Source: Mucilaginibacter gilvus
GTDB taxonomy: Bacteria; Bacteroidota; Bacteroidia; Sphingobacteriales; Sphingobacteriaceae
NCBI RefSeq assembly: GCF_004054195.1
Contig: NZ_SBIW01000002.1
Location: forward strand, 434,001-498,000
DNA length: 64,000 nt
Reading direction: 5' to 3'
Of the stretch, positions 26,894 through 36,204 are shown in pieces. The notes below the pieces were generated by a model that was not told the DNA's origin, did not search any database, and saw nothing but the letters and a program-made list of their open reading frames with translations. The stretch's first letter is position 1. Each line of letters opens with the position of its first letter. A program made the translations under genes and the position numbers.

Positions 26894-28612
26894 CTGGTTC
26901 ATCCCTGTACCGGTTGGGAAAAATGTATTCACACTTACCGGCAACTTACCGGTTGGCTTAATTTGCCCGGTTATGGCTTTTACGGCAGCACGCTGCATGG
27001 AATCATCCTTTTGATACCCCACCAAAATAGCACCGCTTTTTTCTATGCCCGGCAAACCAGCAATGGTATAAGCATTTGCAAATACACTAATTACCGAATT
27101 GTTTTTGGCGGCCAGTTCGGCAATTAGCAGCTTCACATCGCTGCTGTAATCCAGCTTACTTTGGGGGCGCAGGCGGGTATCATGGATACTTACAAACACC
27201 TGCTCATATTGCTTTAATGACTCAAGCATTTTTTTCAGGGCCGATACCGGGGTATCCTTGCCAACCAAAAACAACATGCTGTTTGGGTATTTTTTGGAAA
27301 GTTCCTGCTGAAAAACAGTTTGCCCGGTTACGCCGATACTTACAATGGCGGTTTTCTTGGTGGTATCCTGTTTCAGCAAACGACTATCGCCTTTTATCAG
27401 CGTGATGGCTGCATCGCTTAGCTGCTGCACCAGTTCGGTGGCGGCGGGGCGGTTAAGGTCCTGCGCTAAGTTTTCGGTTACAATAGGTGTGTAAGTGCTT
27501 AAGCCTGCCCAGTACTTGGCGGCTAATATCTTTTTCACCTTGGCCTCAAATTCTTCAGGGGCGATGTGTTTTTTACGCACTTCCTTGCGGATGAGCTTGG
27601 CTGCGTTTTTGGAGTTCTCCGATAGTTCTATCAGATCCATACCGGCCATAAAGGTTTTCAGGTCGGCCTCGCCGTTGGGGAAGTATTTGGTTACGCCCTT
27701 CATCTCCATGGCATCAGACACCACCAGCCCTTTAAACATCAGCGAATCTTTTAAGATATCGGTAATAATAGGGCGCGATAAGGTGGACGGCAAATTTTTG
27801 GTGGTATCCAGCGAGGGGATGCTCATGTGGGCTATCATTACGCCACCGATGCCCGCGTTGATGGCTTCGTGAAAAGGGTACATCTCCAGGGAATCCAGCC
27901 GTTCGCGTGTAAAGGGCAACAAGGGTAGATCGAAGTGCGAATCTACATTGGTATCTCCATGCCCCGGGAAGTGTTTGGCTATCGCGATGAGGCCGGCATT
28001 CTGCATTCCTTTGGCGTAAGCTATGCCTTTGCGGGCCACATTGTATTTATTATCGCCAAACGAACGGTAGTTGATCACCGGGTTATTGGGGTTGTTATTC
28101 ACATCAAAATCGGGCGCGAAGTTGATCTGCACACCCAGCCTTTTAAAATCGTAAGCTACGGCCTGCCCCATTTTGTAAATAAGGTTATTATCCTGTATGG
28201 CACCAAGCGCCATTTGGTACGGGTATGATATGGTAGAATCCAGTCGCATCCCCAACCCCCATTCCCCATCCATAGCAATAAGCAGGGGGATACGCGAGAT
28301 CTGCTGATACTGATTAACCAAATTGGCCTGCCTGCCCGGCCCGCCCTGGAAAAACACCAGGCCGCCAACATGCTCTTTTTTGATCACCTTCCCTACCGAG
28401 TCGGAATAAGCCTGCCCGCGATTGGTATGGGCGCGCACAAAAAACAACTGGCCAATGCGCTGCCTGCGGTTCAGTTTATTGTAAACAGAATCTACCCACT
28501 GGTTTTGCAGCGCGAGCGAACTCACAAGGCTGGTCTTTTGGGCAAAGCTGCTCTCAACTATTAAAATAAGGGCGAAAACGAGGATATAGCTAAAGTATTT
28601 TTTCAACTGCAT
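26888..28612 (-). CDS. Secreted NagZ-like GH3 beta-N-acetylglucosaminidase
   Basis: 574 residues with signal peptide ending VESSFAQ. The GH3 barrel carries the NagZ signature KHFPGHGDTNVDSHFDLP, whose Asp-His pair acts as acid/base, and the nucleophile Asp in LVVSDAMEM. A C-terminal alpha/beta domain follows, as in two-domain enzymes such as B. subtilis NagZ. It should release GlcNAc from muropeptides outside the cytoplasm. Many Bacteroidota homologues are about 1000 residues with an added beta-lactamase-like domain; this one lacks it. Its last six bases overlap the last bases of the convergent S41 gene. With murQ nearby it fits peptidoglycan turnover. Confidence 0.92.
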   Translation of the reverse strand: MQLKKYFSYILVFALILIVESSFAQKTSLVSSLALQNQWVDSVYNKLNRRQRIGQLFFVRAHTNRGQAYSDSVGKVIKKEHVGGLVFFQGGPGRQANLVNQYQQISRIPLLIAMDGEWGLGMRLDSTISYPYQMALGAIQDNNLIYKMGQAVAYDFKRLGVQINFAPDFDVNNNPNNPVINYRSFGDNKYNVARKGIAYAKGMQNAGLIAIAKHFPGHGDTNVDSHFDLPLLPFTRERLDSLEMYPFHEAINAGIGGVMIAHMSIPSLDTTKNLPSTLSRPIITDILKDSLMFKGLVVSDAMEMKGVTKYFPNGEADLKTFMAGMDLIELSENSKNAAKLIRKEVRKKHIAPEEFEAKVKKILAAKYWAGLSTYTPIVTENLAQDLNRPAATELVQQLSDAAITLIKGDSRLLKQDTTKKTAIVSIGVTGQTVFQQELSKKYPNSMLFLVGKDTPVSALKKMLESLKQYEQVFVSIHDTRLRPQSKLDYSSDVKLLIAELAAKNNSVISVFANAYTIAGLPGIEKSGAILVGYQKDDSMQRAAVKAITGQIKPTGKLPVSVNTFFPTGTGMNQL

Positions 28613-28956
28613 GGCGATGGTAAATGTAGCTTAAATCTTAAAAACGGGTAATTGTTTTTTTTGATTGTCAGAATCAGGATTTTCAGAATTTTAGAATGAA
28701 CAGAATTTAATGTACAGGCCTGATAGGTGCTTAGGTTGATTTTCTCTTTGTTCTGAAAATTCTCAATCCTATAAATTCTGATTCAGACCTCCTTCTTGTA
28801 AAAAAACTGATACAATTTAAAATCAACATCTATTTTATCAGCACCTAAATAAACCTTAACGAAAAAAAATACTCTATTGAATATAAAAAATCAACATAAC
28901 CAGTAAGCGGCGCGGGCAAGGTATGCCTTAATAGCTTCGATAAACATCAAAAAAAC
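28613..28956. repeat. 344-bp spacer with nested dispersed repeats
   Basis: TCAGAATCAGGATTTTCAG (from about 28668) and an inverted relative TTCTGAAAATTCTCAATCC ... AATTCTGATTCAGA (about 28750-28788) enclose a central unit; a second imperfect pairing links GATAGGTGCTTAGGTTGATTT (about 28720) with AAAATCAAC ... CAGCACCTAAAT (about 28820-28850). Such TCAGAAT-type repeats are common in bacterial spacers. The right end, about 28850-28956, is AT-rich and should hold the promoter of the following barrel gene. No gene is visible. Confidence 0.6.
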
Positions 28957-29649
28957 ATGAAAAAATTACTCTTTTTAGCTATAGGCCTGCTTACCATGGC
29001 GGCCTCGGTAAATGCGCAGGATGGCCCCCGCCGGTACCCGCGCCGTGTAGTCAGGCGCTTACCGCCTCAGCAGCAGTCACACCGTTACCGCCCCGTCGAC
29101 GATTGGTACAAACCCAAGGTGGGTATTGCCGGTGGTCTAAACATCAGCAACACGGTTGATGCCTACAATGCCGATTTTAGTACCAGCAGCGTAGCGGGCG
29201 CACACATCGGTTTAACATTTGAAGTACCTATTGCTTACCCGCTTTCCTTCGCGCCGGAGTTTCTGTTCTCGCAAAAAGGCTACAAAGCCGAAACACCGGA
29301 CGGTACCTTCCGCCAGCGCACCAATTTTATTGATATCCCTTTGCTTGCCAAATTACGCGTAACCAGGGGTTTTAATATTGTGGTTGGCCCGCAGCTTACC
29401 TTCCAAACATCAACCCGTAATACTTACGATGATGGTTTCAGCACCATTTACCGTGATAATTACGACGGCCTGCGCGATAAAAGTTACCTGTCGGGTTTAA
29501 TTGGTGTTGGTTTCGATCTTAATCGCAACGCGGAACTCCGTTTCCGTTACGCGCTGGACTTTAACCAAAACCGCGGCGACGCAAACTCCAGCATCCCCGA
29601 TTACCGCAACCAGGTATTCCAGATAGGCTTAGGGTTTAAGTTTCAGTAA
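28957..29649 (+). CDS. PorT-family outer-membrane beta-barrel protein
   Basis: 230 residues: signal peptide MKKLLFLAIGLLTMAASVNAQ, an unusual Arg/Pro/Gln-rich linker (RRYPRRVVRRLPPQQQSHRY), then an eight-strand-like barrel starting KPKVGIAGGLNISN and ending in the aromatic terminal strand FQIGLGFKFQ. The internal landmarks FEVPIAYPLSFAPEFLFSQKGYK and IDIPLLAKLRV are those of the outer-membrane beta-barrel (PorT-like) family. The role is unknown. A terminator shared with the convergent glycan locus follows. Confidence 0.9.
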   Translation: MKKLLFLAIGLLTMAASVNAQDGPRRYPRRVVRRLPPQQQSHRYRPVDDWYKPKVGIAGGLNISNTVDAYNADFSTSSVAGAHIGLTFEVPIAYPLSFAPEFLFSQKGYKAETPDGTFRQRTNFIDIPLLAKLRVTRGFNIVVGPQLTFQTSTRNTYDDGFSTIYRDNYDGLRDKSYLSGLIGVGFDLNRNAELRFRYALDFNQNRGDANSSIPDYRNQVFQIGLGFKFQ

Positions 29650-29670
29650 TATTACCGGGGGCAATATACC

Positions 29671-29697
29671 GAAGCCACCTCGAAAGGGGTGGCTTTG
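29671..29697. terminator. Bidirectional terminator
   Basis: AAGCCACC (29672-29679) pairs with GGTGGCTT (29688-29695) around an 8-base loop, followed by T residues on the plus side. It separates the barrel gene from the last gene of the glycan locus. Confidence 0.7.
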
Positions 29698-30648
29698 TTA
29701 TTTAAAAACGGATTTGAACCAACGTTTTAATTTCCGGTTGGGCCTGTTATAACGTTCTACACGTTTGGCAATATTAAAATCGCGATCTATTGTACAAAAG
29801 TCGGCCTGCTTTTCGGGCAGGAAATAAAGCGGATGGGTAAGGCTGCCCATTTCTTCTAAAGGTATGGCCGCGTTGGGGTCAGTCGCATTGTGCGTATTAG
29901 TAGAACTTACGCCGAAACCAATATTGCTGATGAGGTTTTGGTTTGGGATTATACAGAGGCTGTTGTTAAAATAATTCAGGAAACCGTATTGGTAATCCCA
30001 GGTATCTATTTCACCGGCCTTTACCCATTTAAAAATTTCCACCCAGGCTTCTACTACCATGGTGTGGCCAAATACATTCTCTAACTGGTGCTTAACTTCG
30101 CTTTCGCTATACCGGCTAAGGTTTTTATCATAATCTTTCCATACCCTGCGCCAACCTGCCCAGCCCCAAATGTGGGTAATGTTAGAGAAATAGTAACTGG
30201 CAGCTCCCCATTTTTTACCCTGCTGCAAATTGCAGCCTGTTATGTGCCGTATGCGGGTATCGTAGCGGTAAAGTTCCAACAACTCGTCGCAAAATTCAAA
30301 GAAGCTGTTGGCTGGCAGGCAATCGTCTTCTAATATGATCCCCTCCTCCTCCTGCTGAAAAAACCAGGTTACTGCGGATGATACCGCTTCTTTGCACCCA
30401 AGGTTATCAGTCCGGAAAAGTGTTTTCACATCGCACAACCAATCTATCTTACCAACCACTTCGCGGGTTTCCCGGCACAACGCAGTTTCACCATCGTGAT
30501 TGCTGCGAGCACCATCTGCTGCTATGTATAACCTTGGCGGGCGGGCTTCTTTTATCTTATCAAAAACCTGCCCTGTAACGCCGGGGCGGTTAAATATGAT
30601 AAAGAGTACCGCAGATTTGGTTTGATATGCTGAGCTGCCTGCATTCAT
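29698..30648 (-). CDS. Nucleotide-diphospho-sugar transferase (GT-A, HlpA-like)
   Basis: 316 residues from the ATG at 30648; the longer frame was rejected because a TACCTTTG promoter box lies within it. The GT-A signs are AVLFIIFNRPG at the start, LYIAADGARSN, and the metal-binding acidic motif EGIILEDDCLPANSFFEFC. The segment WGWAGWRRVW is typical of the HlpA-like group found in polysaccharide loci. It is the distal gene of the minus-strand run GT9 - ABC exporter - unknown - this gene. The sugar donor and acceptor cannot be read from the sequence. Confidence 0.85.
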   Translation of the reverse strand: MNAGSSAYQTKSAVLFIIFNRPGVTGQVFDKIKEARPPRLYIAADGARSNHDGETALCRETREVVGKIDWLCDVKTLFRTDNLGCKEAVSSAVTWFFQQEEEGIILEDDCLPANSFFEFCDELLELYRYDTRIRHITGCNLQQGKKWGAASYYFSNITHIWGWAGWRRVWKDYDKNLSRYSESEVKHQLENVFGHTMVVEAWVEIFKWVKAGEIDTWDYQYGFLNYFNNSLCIIPNQNLISNIGFGVSSTNTHNATDPNAAIPLEEMGSLTHPLYFLPEKQADFCTIDRDFNIAKRVERYNRPNRKLKRWFKSVFK

Positions 30649-30652
30649 GTTA

Positions 30653-30660
30653 CAAAGGTA
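30653..30660 (-). promoter_or_regulatory. Possible promoter box giving a near-leaderless message
   Basis: TACCTTTG on the minus strand is an exact TAnnTTTG match ending five bases before the ATG at 30648. If used, transcription would start at or next to the start codon. Confidence 0.45.
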
Positions 30661-30687
30661 TTTATTTAAAGCCGCCACGCGCCTTGC

Positions 30688-31284
30688 CTAACAACGGAAT
30701 ATTTTCTCGGAGTTGGTGCCCTGCCGGGCTATAAGCCCGAGGCGGTCTATCTCGGCATGCCGCTCGTTGACCATTAAATAGCTTTTCACATCCCACTCTA
30801 TGGGCCGAATATTGCCAACTGAAAATTCGAGGCTATTAATGGTATCCAAAAAAAGCCCCTTTTTCATGTAATAGAAAAAAGTATGGTACCCATTACCCAC
30901 GTACACATCATTATCATTTTTAAACAGGCTGTCAAACTCATCTTTCAGTTTTGCCACCTTTTCAAAAAAATAGTAATCCTCAATAACATACTTTCCCGAA
31001 AGTTTAATAATGGCCGCATCATTGGGGAGGACAGCGTTTTCCAAATAACCTTTTAGGTGGCTCATTTCGTTCAGCCCTTTATTAGGGAACGGGTTACCAA
31101 GTGTACTATAGTGGGTATTATATGCATCAAGGTACTGCTCGTTTGCAGATACACATTCCAGCACGGTATACGAATCAAAATATTGTTGGTATTGCAGGCA
31201 AGCCTCAATGGATTCGATATATTGGGCTTTGCGACTATCGTATGCTTCTGCAATATTTGCGGTAGTAATTATAACGTGTATCAT
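30688..31284 (-). CDS. Unrecognised protein in the surface-glycan locus, possible glycosyltransferase
   Basis: 198 residues without signal peptide or membrane segment. The N-terminus MIHVIITTANIAEAYDSRKAQY and the segment LPNDAAIIKLSGKYVIED recall GT-A-like enzymes of polysaccharide loci, in which a Lys-Leu-(Thr/Ser)-Gly-(Arg/Lys)-Tyr motif follows a dispensable acidic stretch, but a classical DxD is not obvious. I do not assign a function. It lies 12 bases downstream of the ABC exporter gene and must be co-transcribed with it, which supports a role in building or modifying the exported glycolipid. Confidence 0.7.
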   Translation of the reverse strand: MIHVIITTANIAEAYDSRKAQYIESIEACLQYQQYFDSYTVLECVSANEQYLDAYNTHYSTLGNPFPNKGLNEMSHLKGYLENAVLPNDAAIIKLSGKYVIEDYYFFEKVAKLKDEFDSLFKNDNDVYVGNGYHTFFYYMKKGLFLDTINSLEFSVGNIRPIEWDVKSYLMVNERHAEIDRLGLIARQGTNSEKIFRC

Positions 31285-31296
31285 TGTTGTGCAGCC

Positions 31297-33132
31297 CTAC
31301 CCTTCGTTAAAGGTTTGCATATCTATCAGCCTGCGGTATAAACCGTTTTGCGCCAATAGTTGCTGATGCGTACCCTCTTCTATTACCTTCCCGCCTTCCA
31401 GTACGATAATCTTATCGGCATTTTGGATGGTGCTTAAACGGTGGGCGATGATGAGCGATGTACGGTTCTTCATCAGGTTATTTAACGCTTCCTGTACCAG
31501 TTTTTCAGATTCGGTATCCAGGGCCGACGTGGCCTCGTCCAACAGCATAATGGGCGGGTTATTGAGTACTGCGCGGGCAATACAAATACGCTGCCTTTGC
31601 CCGCCGGAGAGTTTGGCACCCCTATCGCCCACATTGGTTTGGTAACCGTTATCGGTATCTAAAATAAAATTATGGGCATTGGCAATGCGCGCAGCAGCCT
31701 CCACCTCTTCGGGCTTTACATCGGTTTTGCCAAAGGCGATGTTATTGTAAATAGTGTCGTTAAACAAAAGCGATTCCTGGTTTACAACACCCATTAAGCC
31801 ACGCAGGGAGTTTGCCGTTACTTGTTTAATGTCTTCACCATCTACCGTGATGCGGCCTTCCTGCGGATCCATAAAGCGGGGAATGAGGTCCATCATTGTA
31901 GATTTACCACCGCCCGATGGACCAACCAAGGCTACCGATTTACCTTTGGGGATAGTAATATTCACATTAGATAAAACCTGCTTCTCCTGATAGGCAAAGG
32001 TTACATTCTCAAAACGGATAGCATCATTAAAACCGTTTAACGCTACCGCGTTTTTTGCATCGGTAACCGCTGGTTTTTCATCTATCAGTGCCAGCACGCG
32101 CTCACCGGCAGCAATGCCAGAGTGGATGTTGCTAAAAGAATCGGTCAGCGCCTTTGCAGGGCGCATCAGCTGCGAAAATAGCGCGATATAGGCCACAAAA
32201 TGCCCGGGATCAAGCTCGGAGGTGTTGTTGTAGATCATATACCCGCCGTACAGCATAATAAAGGCTACCATAGTGATAGATAAACTTTCGGATACCGGCG
32301 ATGCCAGTTGCTGGCGCTTAGCTATCGATTTGGATATTTTTGAATACTTTTTATTCTCGTTATCAAACCGGTCCTTAATAAAATCGGTAGCGTTAAAAGC
32401 CTTGATGATTTTTATACCTGATAGTGCTTCATCCAAATAACTGATCATGTTGGCATAAGATTCCTGCCCTGCCACCGCCTGTGATTTTAGGCGTTTTACA
32501 ATACGCGAGATGATAAAGCCCGATATAGGGATAACCAATAGCGAAATGAGCGTTAGTTTTACCGATATTAAAAACAGTGCCACGAGAAAGGCGATCAATT
32601 GCAAAGGCTCTTTAAAAGCAACCTGCAAAGTGCTGGTTACAGAAAATTGCACCACCTGCACGTCTGATGATACCTTGGTAATGATATCGCCCTTACGCTC
32701 GTTATTAAAATAAGCCATGTGCAGGTTCATCACGTTATTAAATACGGCGCGGCGCAAATTGAGCAGGGTGTAAACGCGCAAATTTTCCATAACACGCTGG
32801 GATATGTACCGAAACAGGTTCCCTAAAAAAACAGAAACTACAATTACGCCGCACACAAATTTGAGGGCCGCCCACCTGTCGTAATTGGTTAAAAAATATT
32901 GGAGGTAATATTTAAACCAGCCCGAAAGATCAAGCATCGATGGCTTTTTCAAAACTTCTGCAGCTGTATGGACGCTATCTTTACTCACATCAAATAGCGT
33001 GTTCATCAGCGGCCCCAGCAAAACCAATACGCTGGTACTGAAAATTACGTAAAGTACGGTGGATATAATATAAGGAATAGCAAACCGGGCAATGGGGTTA
33101 GCAAAAGAAAGCAGACGAAAATAGGTCTTCAT
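31297..33132 (-). CDS. MsbA-like ABC transporter, fused membrane and ATPase domains
   Basis: A 611-residue half-transporter with six transmembrane helices in the first 320 residues and an ATPase domain with Walker A (VGPSGGGKST), Q loop, signature LSGGQRQRICIARA, Walker B (PIMLLDEATSALD) and the switch histidine (IIAHRLSTI). It would work as a homodimer. MsbA-type proteins flip lipid A-core or lipid-linked saccharides across the inner membrane. Its place among glycosyltransferase genes supports export of a glycolipid, although drug-export relatives have the same build. It follows the GT9 gene by 58 bases. Confidence 0.92.
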   Translation of the reverse strand: MKTYFRLLSFANPIARFAIPYIISTVLYVIFSTSVLVLLGPLMNTLFDVSKDSVHTAAEVLKKPSMLDLSGWFKYYLQYFLTNYDRWAALKFVCGVIVVSVFLGNLFRYISQRVMENLRVYTLLNLRRAVFNNVMNLHMAYFNNERKGDIITKVSSDVQVVQFSVTSTLQVAFKEPLQLIAFLVALFLISVKLTLISLLVIPISGFIISRIVKRLKSQAVAGQESYANMISYLDEALSGIKIIKAFNATDFIKDRFDNENKKYSKISKSIAKRQQLASPVSESLSITMVAFIMLYGGYMIYNNTSELDPGHFVAYIALFSQLMRPAKALTDSFSNIHSGIAAGERVLALIDEKPAVTDAKNAVALNGFNDAIRFENVTFAYQEKQVLSNVNITIPKGKSVALVGPSGGGKSTMMDLIPRFMDPQEGRITVDGEDIKQVTANSLRGLMGVVNQESLLFNDTIYNNIAFGKTDVKPEEVEAAARIANAHNFILDTDNGYQTNVGDRGAKLSGGQRQRICIARAVLNNPPIMLLDEATSALDTESEKLVQEALNNLMKNRTSLIIAHRLSTIQNADKIIVLEGGKVIEEGTHQQLLAQNGLYRRLIDMQTFNEG

Positions 33133-33190
33133 TAAAAATAATATAGAGGTGCAAAGTTAGCTTAATTAGCTAATTAACCGAATAATGCAT

Positions 33191-34330
33191 TTATGGACGC
33201 AACAGGGGCCGCACAACCTGCCAGGCCATATCAACCGTAACGATACTGATGCAAGGGAAACGCTCTTGGGGTTGGGTTTGGTATATACAGATCCAGTTGC
33301 AGTAGTAGCAGTCCATTTTTTGGTAAACGCAGGCGGGGCCGCCCGTAATATCGGCCGGGTAAGGCACAAACCTATCGAAATGCCCACCGCCGGTGATGCA
33401 AACCGAGGGCGTATTTGTAGCGACAGCTATATGGATGGCGCTGCTATCGTTACCGATGATGAGCGACGAGGCGGCAACCCGTTCCACTAATTGCGGTAGT
33501 GTAGTTTTACCGGTGAGATCAATCACATTCTCTGCTGCGGCCATGTGGCAAATGAGCTGGCTCACAACTGCTTCATCCGGACCGCCGGCAATGTAAATGG
33601 TCTCTGTGCTTTGCTCACGAATGCGTTTGATCAGTTCTGCAAACTTTTCTATCTCCCAGCCGCGCTTTTTTTCTCCCGCCCCCGGGGAAATGATGATGCC
33701 CGCGCGTGGCTTACTTTCCATAATAATAACCGGTTTTGCAAGCGCCGTGGATTGCCCAAGCACCGTTGTAAAATAAAAGTTATTGCGGTGGAATTCGTGG
33801 TAAATGCCGGTCGGCAATAGCAGTTTAGTGGTGTAGAATTTATCTGTTTTTACTTTGTACTTTTTCGGCATCCCCTCAAAATCACCCTCGAAACCGATGA
33901 TCTGTTTGGCGGCGGTTAATCCCGCCAGCCCATCAGGGATAAAAGTGCGGGTGCTGGATGGATTGAGTACTACGGCATAATTCCGTTTAAACAAAGTCCA
34001 GCCCAGTTTAAGTACCGCCATAGGCCGGTAAGCTATTCTGCTGGTGCTGATGAAGTAGTTGTTAGTTAAGTACTCCCTATCATAAGCCATGGCCAGGCTT
34101 TCCCAGGCTTTATTACCGAGCAATTCTATTTCATGATCCCGGTACCGGGCCGAATGCTTTACCTCTTCAATAAAATTGTGGAACAGGATATAATCGCCAA
34201 TAGCATCTGCCTTAATGATGAGCAGGCGTTTAGCAGGCGCTCCCCGGAACAGCGCCAAAAACCTGAACAGGTAGGGCAGCTTTAATAAAATAAAGCGGGT
34301 AAGCCTGAATAAGTTCCGGTTTTGGGCCAT
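33191..34330 (-). CDS. Glycosyltransferase family 9 (heptosyltransferase-like)
   Basis: 379 residues with the GT9 pattern: RLLIIKADAIGDYILFHNFIEEV at about 31-53, then the C-terminal GT-B donor half with ISPGAGEKKRGWEIEKFAELI, GGPDEA, DLTGKTTLPQLVERVAASSLIIGNDS-type segments and a late CITGGGHFDRF. Heptosyltransferases add heptose to the lipopolysaccharide core; the true sugar here is unknown. It is the first gene of the minus-strand run toward the ABC exporter and has its own promoter box upstream. A cysteine-rich tail (KMDCYYCNWICIYQ) is also visible. Confidence 0.88.
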   Translation of the reverse strand: MAQNRNLFRLTRFILLKLPYLFRFLALFRGAPAKRLLIIKADAIGDYILFHNFIEEVKHSARYRDHEIELLGNKAWESLAMAYDREYLTNNYFISTSRIAYRPMAVLKLGWTLFKRNYAVVLNPSSTRTFIPDGLAGLTAAKQIIGFEGDFEGMPKKYKVKTDKFYTTKLLLPTGIYHEFHRNNFYFTTVLGQSTALAKPVIIMESKPRAGIIISPGAGEKKRGWEIEKFAELIKRIREQSTETIYIAGGPDEAVVSQLICHMAAAENVIDLTGKTTLPQLVERVAASSLIIGNDSSAIHIAVATNTPSVCITGGGHFDRFVPYPADITGGPACVYQKMDCYYCNWICIYQTQPQERFPCISIVTVDMAWQVVRPLLRP

Positions 34331-34405
34331 TAATAAACGTTGATTTTTTTACACCATGCCTGCTTTTCCGGCTTAAATATTTACTTTGCGCAAAGAAGGA
34401 GCAGG

Positions 34406-34413
34406 CAAATATA
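34406..34413 (-). promoter_or_regulatory. -7 box of the GT9 gene
   Basis: TATATTTG on the minus strand fits TAnnTTTG, about 75 bases before the GT9 start and in the divergent spacer shared with the GT2 gene. Confidence 0.45.
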
Positions 34414-34444
34414 ACAGGATATAAATAAAGCCGTGTACAGCTAA

Positions 34445-35137
34445 TTGAGTGGTAAACTAAGCATAATTATTGTTACATACAACGCCGCTGCAACCCTGCA
34501 GGCCTGCCTGGATAGCGTATTAGCGCAAACTTATCCCAACACCGAGCTGGTGGTCATCGATGGCAACAGCACGGATGCCACACCGGAAACTCTAAAGGCA
34601 AACACCGCGCGCATCGCTTTTTGGCAAAGCGAACCCGATAAAGGCATTTACGATGCCATGAACAAGGCTCTTAAACATATCACCGGCGACTGGGTTTATT
34701 TTTTAGGTGCCGATGATGAACTGCTGCCGGAGTTCTCTGCTTTTGCCGAAGAACTGAAAGACAACAACATCTATTACGCCAACGTGATCCACAAAGGGGT
34801 AAAACGTGCCGGTAAGGTAAGCGCCTATTATATGGCGAAGGTTGGCATTTACCATCAATCCATCATTTACCCCGCAGCTGTTTTTAGGGACGTCCAATAC
34901 GACACCCGCTACCGCGTTTTTGCCGACTGGGCCTTTAACATGCAATGTTTTGGCAAAGGCTTCACCTTCGAATACAAAGACCATATCATAGCCAATTACA
35001 GCCACGAAGGTTTATCCTCCCACGCGGTTGATGAGGTATTTGAAAAGGAAAGAGGGAACCTCATTCTTAAAAATTTCGGCATAAAAATATGGCTCCGTTA
35101 CAGGTTCAGGCTGCTGAAAGAAAAGCTGAGAAATTAG
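34445..35137 (+). CDS. Glycosyltransferase family 2, TTG start
   Basis: 230 residues. The start must be the TTG at 34445: a TAA lies just upstream in frame, the GT2 N-terminus LSIIIVTYNAAATLQACLDS follows at once, and the first internal ATG is about 74 codons further. GT-A signs are LVVIDGNSTD, the DEP-like QSEPDKGIYDAMNKAL and the metal motif FLGADDELLP. Such enzymes add one sugar from a nucleotide donor. It is the only plus-strand gene of the glycan locus and is convergent with the GT4 gene, four bases apart. Confidence 0.9.
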   Translation: MSGKLSIIIVTYNAAATLQACLDSVLAQTYPNTELVVIDGNSTDATPETLKANTARIAFWQSEPDKGIYDAMNKALKHITGDWVYFLGADDELLPEFSAFAEELKDNNIYYANVIHKGVKRAGKVSAYYMAKVGIYHQSIIYPAAVFRDVQYDTRYRVFADWAFNMQCFGKGFTFEYKDHIIANYSHEGLSSHAVDEVFEKERGNLILKNFGIKIWLRYRFRLLKEKLRN

Positions 35138-35141
35138 CGCG

Positions 35142-36197
35142 TTATAAACCCAGACATTCGTTGTAAAGCGCGAGGTATTGGCGGGCGGTGTTATGCCAGT
35201 TAAAGGTTTCGGCATGGGCCATGATACCGGCTTGGATATCTTTTGTAGCATTATATTTCTCCATCCCTGCCGCAAAAACGCTTTGCATGGCCCCGCTTTC
35301 AAAGCTGTCAAAGTAAAAGGCCGCGTCGCCGCCAACCTCGGGCAGCGAAGTGTGGGTCGACAAAAATACCGGCTTGCCAAAATACATGGCCTCAATCACC
35401 GGCAAACCAAACCCTTCGGCTATAGATGGAAAAGCAAATGCCAGGCAGTTTTTATAATACCAGGCTTTATCGGCATCGCTAACGGGCCCGGTAATATTCA
35501 CCCGGTCTTCGCAATGCCATTTTCGGGCTTCGGCCACTATCTCATCCTTGTACGGTGTTTCAATGCCGGCGATGATCAATTCATAATCGTTACCATGCAG
35601 CAAGGCGGGTAATACGGCAAAATTCTTTTTAAGCGCTACATGCCCAATGGCAAATATAAATGGCCTTGAAGGCTGGTAAGCCGGCTGATGATCTTCGTCA
35701 ACGATTAGTTTATCAGCCCCGTTATAAATAACCTGGATCTTCCCCTGTGCAGATGGAAAGTGCTTTAAAATATCCTGCGCAACAAAGTTGGATATGGCCA
35801 CCACCTTATCGCAGGTATCAATATGTCGTGTTAACCGGTCCAGTTTCTTTTTTACTTTCCGGGGTGGCAGTTGTTCGTGCATAAAGTTAATATCGTGCAC
35901 AGTTAATATTTTTTTGCCTTTAACCCGCTGCGGTCGCAGCCTGCAGTACTGATCGGTAAAATGCACCAGGTCATACTGTCCCCTTGAGGGAAAGAATACC
36001 TTGTGCAGTTTGGATATGTATTGAATCTTCATCCGGTCTTCGAACTGGTAAATAGCACGGCGGTGCAGGTAATACGTAAGATCGAACCGATCATTTTCAT
36101 CCAGTATACAATTGCCCAAACTTTTACCAAAATAGAAAAACCCCGAGTTGGGATACTTCATAGAATCAAACGTGACCAAAACTGCCGGCTTCTGCAT
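35142..36197 (-). CDS. Glycosyltransferase family 4 (GT-B)
   Basis: 351 residues with a GT-B fold: acceptor half containing KKILTVHDINFMHEQLPP and VVAISNFVAQDILKHFP, donor half with FIFAIGHVALKKNF and the EX7E motif in SIAEGFGLPVIEAMYFGKPV. GT4 enzymes are retaining and commonly use GDP-mannose or UDP-sugars. The gene starts seven bases after the upstream GT2 stop on the same strand, so the two are one unit read from the promoter near 37101. Confidence 0.92.
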   Translation of the reverse strand: MQKPAVLVTFDSMKYPNSGFFYFGKSLGNCILDENDRFDLTYYLHRRAIYQFEDRMKIQYISKLHKVFFPSRGQYDLVHFTDQYCRLRPQRVKGKKILTVHDINFMHEQLPPRKVKKKLDRLTRHIDTCDKVVAISNFVAQDILKHFPSAQGKIQVIYNGADKLIVDEDHQPAYQPSRPFIFAIGHVALKKNFAVLPALLHGNDYELIIAGIETPYKDEIVAEARKWHCEDRVNITGPVSDADKAWYYKNCLAFAFPSIAEGFGLPVIEAMYFGKPVFLSTHTSLPEVGGDAAFYFDSFESGAMQSVFAAGMEKYNATKDIQAGIMAHAETFNWHNTARQYLALYNECLGL

Positions 36198-36204
36198 ATT
36201 GCTG

